DNA of 64,000 nt from Rhodococcoides trifolii (GTDB taxonomy: Bacteria > Actinomycetota > Actinomycetes > Mycobacteriales > Mycobacteriaceae). The position numbers and the translations under genes were made by a program. The stretch spans positions 310,001 to 374,000 of the forward strand of contig NZ_BMCU01000002.1 of assembly GCF_014635345.1 (NCBI RefSeq), written 5' to 3'. This document shows positions 42,855 through 50,458 of this stretch, piece after piece. The notes beneath the pieces are model-generated. The model was given only the letters and a program-made list of their open reading frames with translations, was not told the DNA's origin and searched no databases. The number at the start of each line of letters is the position of its first letter. The stretch's first letter is position 1.

Positions 42855-45047
42855 TCAGCCCGCGGAACGCTCGAGGAGCATCGATGTGACCTCGCTGGCA
42901 GAGGCCGGACCGGCGAGCAGAAACCCTTGTGCCAGATCGCATCCGCTCTCGCGCAGGCGGTCCAGTTGGGTCTGCGTCTCGACGCCCTCACCGACCACGG
43001 ACACGTCGAAGGCGTGGGCGAGGGAGACGATGGCCGAGACGATCGCTTCGGGACGTCGCCCGGGCATCGCCTGGATGTACGCCTGGTCGATCTTGAAGGC
43101 CTCGATGACGGGATAGCGGTTCAGGTAGGTCACCGAGTTGTGACCGCTGCCGAGGTCGTCCAGCAGGATCGACACGCCCAGTGCGTGCAGCGCGGTCAAC
43201 GCGTCGCGCACCTGGACGGTGTCGGCCAGCCACACCGTCTCGGTGATTTCCAGCCCAAGCTTGCCGACGGGAAGTTTCGTGTTCAGCAGGACCGCGGTGA
43301 CCTCGGCGACGAAGTTGGGCTGACGCAGTTGCAGCGCACTGACGTTGACACGCATGCCGATGTCGGAGATGGCCTGCCATTCGGCCGCCTGCTCGCACGC
43401 GGTGCGCAGTGCCCAGAGCCCGAGCGAGTTGATCAACCCGGTGCGCTCGGCGACCGGTACGAACGTGGCCGGGCTGACCACACCGAGTGTGGGGTGATTC
43501 CAGCGAGCGAGCGCCTCGACCGCCGTGATTCGGCCGGACGCGATGTCGAAGATCGGCTGATACTCGAGGGTGAGGTCGTCGTGATCCAGCGCTCCGCGCA
43601 GATCGGTCGACAGGGCGAGTTGCCGTCGCGCCTGATCACGGTCGTCGGTGTCGAACATCGCGGTGTTGTCCGGTCCGCTGTCCTTTGCCCGGTACATGGC
43701 GACGTCGGCGCGGCGGATCAGTTCTGCACCCACCATCGCCGATTCGGCCAGGGCCATACCGATGCTCGCCGTGATCTGAAGCTCGTTGCCGTCCAACACG
43801 ATCGGTGCCCGGACGGCTTCCGCGAAGGCTTCGGCCATCGCGTAGCACTCCTGCGGATCCTCGATGTTCTCGCAGACGGCGACGAACTCGTCACCGCCGA
43901 GGCGCGCGACGGTGTCACCGGCTCGTGCGGCACGGGCGAGGCGCTGCGCGAGACCGATCAGGGCGGCGTCTCCGGCTTCGTGTCCCAGCGAGTCGTTGAT
44001 CGACTTGAAGTCGTCCAGATCGATCAGCATGACGGCCGTGTGCGTGTTCCGGCCGGCGTGTCGTTCGAGAGCGCTGTCGATGCGGTCGTAGGCGAGCGCC
44101 CGGTTGGGGAGACCGGTCAGCGGGTCTCGGAGGCTGCGGTAGCGCAGTTCCGCCTCGAGGTCGACGCGCCTGATCGCTGCGGACAGGATGTCGGCCACCG
44201 TGTCGAGGACGGAGAGATCACCGGCGGCCACCGAGTTGTTCGTCGTGCCGAGGACAGTGAGTGCACCCCAGGCGCGTCCTGTTCCGGCGATCGGCACCGC
44301 CACCCCGTTGGGCAGGCCGTGTGCACCGAGAATGTCGGCCGAGAATCTGGTTTCGGAAGCGGGGTCGGTGCACACCACGGCGCGGTTGACGTCGATTGCG
44401 TACCCGGGAAGCGAGTCCAGCGCGGGCGGGAGATTGCCGAAGGGAAGGAAGGACCCGCTCTGCGCGACGGTCTCGAGCGTGGCCGGGGCGGTGTGCAGGC
44501 GGGTGACGAACGCGCAGCGGGCGCCCATCAGTTCGACGGCGGCGTCGGCGGCGGACGCGAGAAGTTCGTCGAGGCGTCCGCGCAGCGCGAGCTGACTCAA
44601 CTCGGCCACCACACGCTGCTCGGAGACGCGGAAGCTGGACGAGTCCAGAGCATTCTGCAGCTGCTGATCGTGTGATCGACGGTCGCGGAGATCCCGGTGG
44701 ATCGAGGCGATCATGGGCCGATCGTCACCGGTGCCGTTGATCACGAAAGCTGAAGTCGACACCGGGATCCTTTCCTGTGTCACGAGATGGAGGAGGGTTG
44801 CGTCACCGGTCCATGTAGCGGCGTCGCGGACGGAGCTGGCAAGGTCCGTGCCGTGATCCGCACCGACGGCGGTGAACACGTCGTCGATGGAAAGGTTCTG
44901 CGTGGCGTCCCAGCGAAGACCGATCAGTGCCGATCCGGCTGGGTTGACGTAGTGGACTCGACCCTCGACGTCGGACACCGACACGAAATCGGGCGCGTGC
45001 CGGAACATGGGTGCGAACACATCCGCCACGCTGGTCGAGTAAGTCAT
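42855..45047 (-). CDS. PAS-GAF-GGDEF-EAL cyclic-di-GMP signalling protein
   Basis: The protein has 730 residues from ATG 45047. Domains in order: PAS (about 10-125), GAF (about 160-310), GGDEF (about 320-480) with the active motif R-L-G-G-D-E-F, and EAL (about 490-725) with V-E-A-L-A-R-W and D-D-L-G-S-G-H. Both cyclase and phosphodiesterase motifs look intact, so it may make and degrade c-di-GMP under control of its sensor domains. An upstream in-frame start at 45149 is less likely. The upstream region has no other gene before the tRNA. Confidence 0.92.
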   Translation of the reverse strand: MTYSTSVADVFAPMFRHAPDFVSVSDVEGRVHYVNPAGSALIGLRWDATQNLSIDDVFTAVGADHGTDLASSVRDAATWTGDATLLHLVTQERIPVSTSAFVINGTGDDRPMIASIHRDLRDRRSHDQQLQNALDSSSFRVSEQRVVAELSQLALRGRLDELLASAADAAVELMGARCAFVTRLHTAPATLETVAQSGSFLPFGNLPPALDSLPGYAIDVNRAVVCTDPASETRFSADILGAHGLPNGVAVPIAGTGRAWGALTVLGTTNNSVAAGDLSVLDTVADILSAAIRRVDLEAELRYRSLRDPLTGLPNRALAYDRIDSALERHAGRNTHTAVMLIDLDDFKSINDSLGHEAGDAALIGLAQRLARAARAGDTVARLGGDEFVAVCENIEDPQECYAMAEAFAEAVRAPIVLDGNELQITASIGMALAESAMVGAELIRRADVAMYRAKDSGPDNTAMFDTDDRDQARRQLALSTDLRGALDHDDLTLEYQPIFDIASGRITAVEALARWNHPTLGVVSPATFVPVAERTGLINSLGLWALRTACEQAAEWQAISDIGMRVNVSALQLRQPNFVAEVTAVLLNTKLPVGKLGLEITETVWLADTVQVRDALTALHALGVSILLDDLGSGHNSVTYLNRYPVIEAFKIDQAYIQAMPGRRPEAIVSAIVSLAHAFDVSVVGEGVETQTQLDRLRESGCDLAQGFLLAGPASASEVTSMLLERSAG

Positions 45048-45245
45048 AGCACCGGCCTCCCGCGAAACCGGCAGGCATCCTTTCTCGCGACGCTGTTGAT
45101 CTTCAGTGCCTGTTTTACAGCCTAAAACAAACTTCTGGTACAGAATCAAGGTAGCAGATGGACACCCGAATGGCGGCCCTCCGCGAATGCGCTTGCGCGG
45201 GGCCGTGCCGGTAGCATGTGGCGCGCGCGCAGTCGGGCGCGAGAT

Positions 45246-45319
45246 GGGGCGGTAGCTCAGTCGGTTAGAGCCGTGGACTCATAATCCATTGGTCGCGGGT
45301 TCGAGCCCCGCCCGCCCCA
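45246..45319 (+). tRNA. tRNA with CAT anticodon (tRNA-Met, possibly tRNA-Ile2)
   Basis: The 74-nt gene folds fully: acceptor GGGGCGG/CCGCCCC, D arm with AGCTCAGTCGGTTAGAGC, anticodon loop CTCATAA, T arm GCGGG-TTCGAGC-CCCGC and discriminator A. Anticodon CAT is used by elongator Met and by lysidine-modified Ile2; the sequence favours Met. The 3' CCA is not encoded. The 3' end abuts phage-like genes, so it is the likely bacterial attachment site. Confidence 0.93.
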
Positions 45320-45371
45320 CATAGTTTGACCAGGGGAATTGTCCTCAAAGTTGGAAGGTCGAATTCGGATC

Positions 45372-45839
45372 ATGCAGCAGAAGTGCAGCAAAGCCTTCCG
45401 GGTGGCACTGGGGGTCGGGACGTTGTGCGCGTTAGTAGTTGGTTGTTCGGAACGCAGCGGCGACACCGACGCCGAAGCAACAACAGCAACCACGACGGTC
45501 GTGCCCGCCACATCGGTGGCCGCGACGTCCACCTCGGTCGCTGCGCCGACCATTGATATAGCCAGCATGGAATTTCTGCAGTACCTCTACCCGGGTGCGA
45601 CGACATTCGTGCAAGCGGTCTCCGAGGTGTTCCCCTTCACGACGGAAGACCAAGCGCAGAGCTTCGTCGGTTACGCGATCGGATTGTGCGCTGTCGAGGA
45701 GAACGCGGGAGCTGGTGTGGTTGAGTCGCTTCGGGAGACCACGCCAGTCGAGTTTGAAAAGAACTACGGCCTGGCCATCACGCAGGATGTCGCCAACGTC
45801 GTCGTAGACCGGTACGGATCGGTCTGCGAGGAGGGCTAG
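45372..45839 (+). CDS. Prophage-edge lipoprotein
   Basis: The protein has 155 residues with a lipoprotein signal (A-L-V-V-G-C, Cys near residue 25), a Thr/Ala/Val-rich linker, and a C-terminal domain of about 90 residues holding two Cys (G-L-C-A-V-E-E and G-S-V-C-E-E-G), a layout like the DUF732 secreted proteins of actinobacteria. It is the only gene in the phage region read rightwards, directly beside the tRNA and converging (4-bp overlap) on the next gene. That position suggests expression in the lysogen, e.g. surface change or superinfection exclusion. It could also be a host gene. Confidence 0.75.
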   Translation: MQQKCSKAFRVALGVGTLCALVVGCSERSGDTDAEATTATTTVVPATSVAATSTSVAAPTIDIASMEFLQYLYPGATTFVQAVSEVFPFTTEDQAQSFVGYAIGLCAVEENAGAGVVESLRETTPVEFEKNYGLAITQDVANVVVDRYGSVCEEG

Positions 45840-46093
45840 TCCGCGAATGCCTCTGGGTGCTCGGCGCGGAGCCACGTCACCCAGTCGTTGAACTCGGCTG
45901 AGTGCTTCGATAGGTCATCGGTAATGATGGCGTCGATGTGGTCCCAAAGGTCGTACGTGCCGAGCTCGATCCACTTGCCGCATGTGCACCAGGCGTTGTA
46001 ATCGTCGTCGGGCTCCATGAACAGGTCTTCGTGCCCGGGCGCCGACTTGCCAGCGTTCTGCAGCTCGTCGTGCAGATCGAACGTGTAGCTCAC
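45836..46093 (-). CDS. Hypothetical phage protein (85 aa)
   Basis: The GTG at 46093 overlaps the stop of the recombinase gene as GTGA, so the two are translationally coupled; a longer start at 46105 is possible. The product is acidic, with one C-x-C pair (W-C-T-C-G-K-W) and Trp-rich C-terminus (F-N-D-W-V-T-W-L-R-A-E-H-P). I recognise no family. A gene coupled to an integrase can be an excisionase, but nothing here resembles a DNA-binding fold. Confidence 0.65.
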   Translation of the reverse strand: MSYTFDLHDELQNAGKSAPGHEDLFMEPDDDYNAWCTCGKWIELGTYDLWDHIDAIITDDLSKHSAEFNDWVTWLRAEHPEAFAD

Positions 46094-47019
46094 GCGGACT
46101 TCCATTCCCAGCGGAGCCGGTCGGGGTTCAACCCGCGCAGCGGCCGCTTCTGCGACGGCATGACAGTGACGTGATCGAGAAGAGCGGCGACAACGTCACG
46201 CTGCCGGCGCTTCGACGCCTGCTCCCACCACTGCACCACCTGCTCCGCGCTCGGTTCGGGAATGTCGGTGAGCACCTCGCGGCGAGCGGCCTGCAACTTC
46301 ACGTTCTCGATGCGCTGCCGGATCCGCTCCGTAGACGCCTTGAGGGTGGCGCGTTCGATGATGCCGTCGGCGTAGTCCTCACCCAACGCCACCAGCCGCG
46401 ACTCCAACTCGCCCAGTTCCTTCTCCGCTGCGTTCGGTGCGTGCAGCTCGTTCATCGCTTTCGTCAGTTCGCGGCGCATCACGGCGTCGGACAGCCGGGC
46501 CAATACCCGTTCCACTACCTCGGCTTCGAGGTCCGCCGCTTTGATGCCGATGCGTCCGCACCCTCCCTGTGCTCGTTTCGAGCAGCGGTACTGGTCTGGT
46601 CGGTCACCGGAGACATTGGCGTACAGCTGGGAGCCGCACATACCGCAGCGGGCGATACCTCCTGAGAGGAGGTGGACGCGCCCGTTGGTGCGGGTGAACT
46701 TGGAGCGGGCCGGGTCGGTGAACAGCGCGACGAGTTTGTCGTAGGTGTCGCGGTCGAGGATCGGCTTCGTGGCGGAGGGGACGAGTTCGCCGTCCTGGTC
46801 GGCCATGCCGATGATGCGAGGGTTTGTGAGCGCCCGCTTGATGGTGATGGGGTGCCAGGAGGAGTTGGAGGCGGTGGGGATGTGCTCGTCGTTGAGTTGT
46901 GTGGCGAGGGCTCGGAGGTGGCCACCGGTGGTGAGGTGTTCGGCCATGCGGCGGATCACTGCGGCTTCTTGCTCGACGATGTCTGTGCGGTTGTCGGCGT
47001 AGCCGTACGGCCTTGACAC
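46090..47019 (-). CDS. Large serine recombinase lacking the catalytic domain
   Basis: The product has 309 residues. It begins at the recombinase domain (S-R-P-Y-G-Y, then E-A-A-V-I-R-R-M-A-E-H and R-A-L-T-N-P-R-I-I-G), continues with a zinc ribbon (C-G-M-C-G, then Y-R-C-S-K-R-A-Q-G-G-C) and a coiled coil (about 190-260). The N-terminal about 140-residue resolvase domain with the catalytic Ser and Arg residues is absent, and upstream DNA is lysis genes. GAGGGGAG at 47026-47033, six bases before this GTG, gives it its own ribosome site; an ATG at 47049 is possible but lacks one. As read, it can bind DNA but not cut it. Confidence 0.8.
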   Translation of the reverse strand: MSRPYGYADNRTDIVEQEAAVIRRMAEHLTTGGHLRALATQLNDEHIPTASNSSWHPITIKRALTNPRIIGMADQDGELVPSATKPILDRDTYDKLVALFTDPARSKFTRTNGRVHLLSGGIARCGMCGSQLYANVSGDRPDQYRCSKRAQGGCGRIGIKAADLEAEVVERVLARLSDAVMRRELTKAMNELHAPNAAEKELGELESRLVALGEDYADGIIERATLKASTERIRQRIENVKLQAARREVLTDIPEPSAEQVVQWWEQASKRRQRDVVAALLDHVTVMPSQKRPLRGLNPDRLRWEWKSA

Positions 47020-47020
47020 A

Positions 47021-47074
47021 ACTGTCTCCCCTCGGGTCTGTATCCACATACAGTACAGACGGAGGGGAGACAGT
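47021..47074. repeat. 54-bp imperfect inverted repeat at the recombinase start
   Basis: ACTGTCTCCCCTC (47021-47033) and its exact complement GAGGGGAGACAGT (47062-47074) form 13-bp arms; after a small internal mismatch, GTCTGTA and TACAGAC add a second 7-bp arm. There is no T-run on either side. Size and form recall serine-integrase attP sites, but a terminator or an operator is possible. Both arms contain a ribosome-binding-like GGGGAG. Confidence 0.75.
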
Positions 47075-47090
47075 GCGACAGTTCGCGACC

Positions 47091-47201
47091 TCAGAAGCCG
47101 AGCTGGATCAGCGACAGGAAACTGTTGAGAAGCAGCTGCAGGTACGTGAAGAACATGGCGGGTTCACCTCCTTCCCCGACGACGATGGACGGTTGGTTCA
47201 T
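47091..47201 (-). CDS. Small phage membrane peptide (36 aa)
   Basis: The ATG at 47201 overlaps the lysin B stop as ATGA. The 36-residue product ends with a hydrophobic helix (M-F-F-T-Y-L-Q-L-L-L-N-S-F-L-S-L-I-Q-L-G-F). A second Met would give 21 residues and has GGAGGTGAACCC before it, so the short form may be the main product. It closes the lysis cassette and could be an accessory holin or antiholin; that role is inferred from place and hydrophobicity. Confidence 0.55.
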   Translation of the reverse strand: MNQPSIVVGEGGEPAMFFTYLQLLLNSFLSLIQLGF

Positions 47202-47884
47202 GGGCGGCGGGCGGCAGCCTGATTGACCTTGGTGGCCAGCTGGGCGCAAAGCCCTTCGTCGACGTACGCCGCTGTGTGCCGGCCTTGGGTGAGGTAGTTG
47301 TTCAGCCACCCGGCTGCGGTGCCCCAGTCACGCCAGTACGCGGGGTTCCACCACGGCTGAAACCCGTTGTGCTGCGCCTTGTCCAGCATTCCGCGCACCC
47401 ACACGTCAGGGTTCTGTGACGCGAACTCCGCGACGTCCCCCAGGCCCCGAAGTGGTGACCCCTTCACCAGCGCGGAGATGGGGTCACCGGCTGCTGCGAC
47501 CTGCCACAGCCAGGTGGGGAGGACGCGTCGGGAGCCGAGGATGCCGTACCCGCCGACGCCACGGTTCAGCGGTTCGGTCCCCTCAGCTCGCAGCGGATCA
47601 GCGATGAGTGCGCACCCGGCGAGCGGGCGTTTCGCGGCGACGTTCCCGGCGATGATCGCGCCTTGCGAGAAACCGCCGACCATCTGGGAGGCTGCGTTGG
47701 ACCGGTCGATCGCGTTGGCCAAGGCGCGTTCCCCGGCGGGGACGCTGTCACCGAACTGAGCGGTGCCGGGGTACGCGACGTAGCGGACGTTGATGCGTCT
47801 CCTGTCGAGCCGGTCGGTGAAAGCGCGTGTGACGCCGTCACCGCCCGGGTTGAACGTTCCCCCGACCATGAAGAAGTCGATCAC
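47198..47884 (-). CDS. lysB: Lysin B-like esterase (mycolyl-arabinogalactan esterase)
   Basis: The protein has 228 residues from a GTG at 47884 overlapping the previous stop (GTGA). An alpha/beta-hydrolase core shows G-G-T-F near the start, the Ser nucleophile in G-G-F-S-Q-G-A, an Asp in A-A-G-D-P-I, and a His near the end (G-R-H-T-A-A-Y). Lysin B enzymes cut the ester between mycolic acids and arabinogalactan, freeing the outer membrane at lysis. Its place in the cassette supports this. Confidence 0.82.
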   Translation of the reverse strand: MIDFFMVGGTFNPGGDGVTRAFTDRLDRRRINVRYVAYPGTAQFGDSVPAGERALANAIDRSNAASQMVGGFSQGAIIAGNVAAKRPLAGCALIADPLRAEGTEPLNRGVGGYGILGSRRVLPTWLWQVAAAGDPISALVKGSPLRGLGDVAEFASQNPDVWVRGMLDKAQHNGFQPWWNPAYWRDWGTAAGWLNNYLTQGRHTAAYVDEGLCAQLATKVNQAAARRP

Positions 47885-48039
47885 GACTCGTCCCACGGAT
47901 CGGTTTTCAATGCGCCGGCGATGAACTCGTCGCCGTCGCTGAGGTTGACGCGCTGGGTGTCCGTGTACGGCTCGAGCAGCACGCGGACCGTTTGTCCCCC
48001 GACCTTCTCGCGGATGACGCGGAACACGTAGGGCTGCAT
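47881..48039 (-). CDS. Small phage protein between holin and lysin B (52 aa)
   Basis: The ATG at 48039 overlaps the holin stop (ATGA), and its stop overlaps the lysin B start (GTGA), so it is translated as part of the chain. The 52 residues are soluble and charged: V-F-R-V-I-R-E-K-V-G-G-Q-T-V-R-V-L-L and V-N-L-S-D-G-D-E-F. I recognise no family. Confidence 0.6.
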   Translation of the reverse strand: MQPYVFRVIREKVGGQTVRVLLEPYTDTQRVNLSDGDEFIAGALKTDPWDES

Positions 48040-48521
48040 CAGCTGCGGAATTCGGTGATGCTGCCCGTCGGGTTGATCGTCTGCGGCACCGCGGGTGCGA
48101 CAGGTGCGAGCGTCGGGATGCCCTTGGTGGCACCAAGGTTCAGAGACAGAAGCGATGTCAGCACGGACACGAGGACGGCGGTTCCGGCGATAGTGAGCGC
48201 GTCACCCCAGTGCACGTCGAGCAGGCCACCGGTCACCGGGATGGCGCCGACGAGGGATCCGAAGAACGTGCGCGCTGCTCGGTCGAGGATGTCGACGAGT
48301 GGGTTGCCGGAGGTGATCGCTGTCGCGGAGGCGAGAGCGATGAGGAACGACACGAGGGCGGCGAGTCCGGCGGATCCGAACGCTGCCTGCCACGACACGG
48401 TGGTGACGACTGCGCCGGCGCCGAGGAACAGCAGCACGTTCTGAATGAACGTCTTGATGGTGCGGTCGAGTACGTCGAGGAGAAATACGCGGGAGCCGAG
48501 AGAAGTGATTGGTGCGGACAT
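48039..48521 (-). CDS. Holin with two tandem r1t-type units
   Basis: The protein has 160 residues. Residues 14-65 and 75-126 align without gaps at 19 of 52 identities: D-x-L-D-R-x-x-x-T-F, a hydrophobic helix, a W, then A-G-x-A-x-L-V-S-x-L. Each unit is the layout of an r1t-family holin with two membrane helices, so the whole has four. A proline-rich tail of 34 residues follows. It lies 61 bp after lysin A, and should form the pores that release it. Confidence 0.75.
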   Translation of the reverse strand: MSAPITSLGSRVFLLDVLDRTIKTFIQNVLLFLGAGAVVTTVSWQAAFGSAGLAALVSFLIALASATAITSGNPLVDILDRAARTFFGSLVGAIPVTGGLLDVHWGDALTIAGTAVLVSVLTSLLSLNLGATKGIPTLAPVAPAVPQTINPTGSITEFRS

Positions 48522-48582
48522 CAGTTTTCGCTTTCTGGTTGGTGGAGACTCTCTGCGCTGTCTGCGCCGAGATGTGTTGGGT

Positions 48583-50361
48583 TCAGCGGCGGGTGAGCTT
48601 CACGACCGACGTCGAGTGCCAGTACAGGGAGCCGTTCTCGAAGAGCTGGACGCGGTTGCCGTTGGCGTCGACGGTCTCGTTCGAGATGGGCCACCCGAGG
48701 TCGCCCTTCTCGTAACCCTCTGCCGCCCAGCGCTTGCCGATTTCGCCGTGCACGACGTAGCCGTCGGCACCGTCCTTGCGGTAGAGCACACCGCCCTGGA
48801 AGGCCTGCACCGCACCTTTGCCGGTGGGGGTGTCGAGTGGCGAGAACTCGCGGACCGGGTAGCCGAGGATGCCGCGCTCGTAGCCGAGCGCTCCGTATGC
48901 CTCGAACAGTCCGGACTTCTCGATCGCCGGGTCCTTGTGCGGGATCGGGTACGCGCCGGTGGTGGGGTGGAAGTAGATGTGCGCGTTGGTGAACACGCCG
49001 AGGCGGCCGAGCTGGTCGGCGCCGATGGTGATCTCTTCGGGGCGCACCCGGTCGCCGACCCACGGGTTGCGCTTGGCGGACTCGTCGATCTCGTTCACGA
49101 TGGCCACGGTGGGTCTCCTGTCGATGACGGCCTGGGAGTCGCGGCGGGCCTTGTTCATGTCCATGCCACCGGGGTCCCACTTGCCCTGGATCGCGCCCCA
49201 CTCCTTGTGGCCGATGAAGCGGTCCGAGCCGTACTCGAGAGCGCGCAGGATGGCGCCCACGCCGCGCATGTATGCGTCGTACTGCACCGGGGTCCAACCC
49301 TCGGTGCCGCTGTTCTCGGCTTCAATGCCAATGGTTCGGGAGTTGGCGTCGTTCTTCGGGAGTCCGTTCCATGAACCTTCGCCCGCGTGCCAGGCAATGC
49401 CTACGCCGCAGAGGGTGTACTCGCCGTTGCGTCCGAGGTAGAGCTGAGAAGCAAGACCGAGGGACGGATGCCTGGCAATGGAGCCGGGTCCAGAGGTTCC
49501 TGCTGAGCCCATGTGGTGGCCGACGATGCCCCAGATCAGGCCGAAGTCACCGTGCCCGTTGTTGAGTGCTCCATCGAAGATGTGGCAGATCAGACCCTCG
49601 GCGCGGAGCACGTCCGGAATCCAGATCGGGTCGCCCGTACGTGAGACCACGATTCCTCCAGGAGCTGGTTGCGGTGCGGGGGTGGGCGTCGGTGAGACCG
49701 CGGGCTGCAGATCCCATTGGCCGAAGTCGTCGGCGAGGACGTCGTTCACGTCGACGCGGGTACCGCCGACCAGCGGGCCGGGCTTCGATGCGGTGTCCAC
49801 GACGGTCTGGAACAGCACCGCCGCGTCCTCGCGCTGGTCCTTGGACCAGGCGCGTGTCTGCCACGCCCACCGTTTCCCCTCGGTGGTGGAGTGGCCGACG
49901 AGGTCGTCCTCGATCGCCCACGCGCACACCAGCGATGAGCCGTAGATGCCGGTGCGGTTTTTGCCGAGTACGGAGTTGATGCCCTCGAACCAGTGAGACG
50001 CGACCTCGTTCCAGGTGAGCAGGGTGATGCCCTCGTCGACGGAAAAGAAGATCGGCGCGTTCGCCGGACCTCCGGCCTCGGCGTGAATGCGCATCGCCGT
50101 CTTTGCGTCGGCGACGCCGCCGTCAAATCCGCGGGTGTAGTCCGACGGCGCGGTGCCTCCCGGTTTGCCGTACTGGAAGTTCGACACCACGTGAAGTCCC
50201 GCAGCGCGCAACCGGTCGGCGTAGTCGCGGGTCAAAGGTTTCGCGCCGAAGTTCGATCCCGGCCGGGAGGTGGAGACGTAGGAGATGACGCCTCCGTACC
50301 CGGCGGCCTTGATGGCGGCGGGGTCGATTTGGGTGGAGGCGAAGTCGAGAAGTTGCTGCAT
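48583..50361 (-). CDS. lysA: Lysin A: DUF1906, amidase and LGFP repeats
   Basis: The protein has 592 residues. Residues 1-225 form a DUF1906 glycoside-hydrolase-like domain (L-D-F-A-S-T-Q-I-D and F-F-S-V-D-E-G). After a Pro/Thr linker, about 245-430 form an Amidase_2 domain with zinc ligands in V-G-H-H-M-G and W-H-A-G-E-G and a final G-H-K-E-W; this cuts N-acetylmuramoyl-L-alanine bonds. From about 440 LGFP-type repeats (L-G-Y-E-R-G-I-L-G-Y-P and Y-E-K-G-D-L-G-W-P-I) should bind the wall. It is the main endolysin. Confidence 0.88.
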   Translation of the reverse strand: MQQLLDFASTQIDPAAIKAAGYGGVISYVSTSRPGSNFGAKPLTRDYADRLRAAGLHVVSNFQYGKPGGTAPSDYTRGFDGGVADAKTAMRIHAEAGGPANAPIFFSVDEGITLLTWNEVASHWFEGINSVLGKNRTGIYGSSLVCAWAIEDDLVGHSTTEGKRWAWQTRAWSKDQREDAAVLFQTVVDTASKPGPLVGGTRVDVNDVLADDFGQWDLQPAVSPTPTPAPQPAPGGIVVSRTGDPIWIPDVLRAEGLICHIFDGALNNGHGDFGLIWGIVGHHMGSAGTSGPGSIARHPSLGLASQLYLGRNGEYTLCGVGIAWHAGEGSWNGLPKNDANSRTIGIEAENSGTEGWTPVQYDAYMRGVGAILRALEYGSDRFIGHKEWGAIQGKWDPGGMDMNKARRDSQAVIDRRPTVAIVNEIDESAKRNPWVGDRVRPEEITIGADQLGRLGVFTNAHIYFHPTTGAYPIPHKDPAIEKSGLFEAYGALGYERGILGYPVREFSPLDTPTGKGAVQAFQGGVLYRKDGADGYVVHGEIGKRWAAEGYEKGDLGWPISNETVDANGNRVQLFENGSLYWHSTSVVKLTRR

Positions 50362-50435
50362 TCGGGCGGGGTCACCTCAGCGGGTAGCCGGGTTGCTCGG
50401 CCCGCAGCCAGCAGCAGTAGGTCCAGGATAGACGG

Positions 50436-50458
50436 GTAACAGACCGAATTCGGGTTAC
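50436..50458. promoter_or_regulatory. Dyad upstream of lysin A
   Basis: GTAAC and GTTAC bracket CCGAA and TTCGG with a 3-base asymmetry, in the only sizeable gap (93 bp) between tail and lysis genes. It overlaps the stop of the preceding gene. It may be a terminator or a regulator site for late lysis transcription. Confidence 0.35.

Noticed and set aside
42846-44675. 609-codon plus-strand frame opposite the GGDEF-EAL gene
   Set aside because: Antisense of a gene with intact GGDEF and EAL motifs; composition is shadow-like.
45257-45568. 103-codon minus-strand frame through the tRNA and lipoprotein 5' end
   Set aside because: It translates the tRNA in reverse (the typical G-G-R-G-S-N-P-R-P string) and is the antisense of the lipoprotein leader.
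47075-47222. Plus-strand frame starting GTG after GGAGGGGAGAC in the inverted repeat
   Set aside because: The ribosome-like site is a by-product of the repeat, and the frame lies antisense to the coupled 36-codon gene and the end of lysin B.
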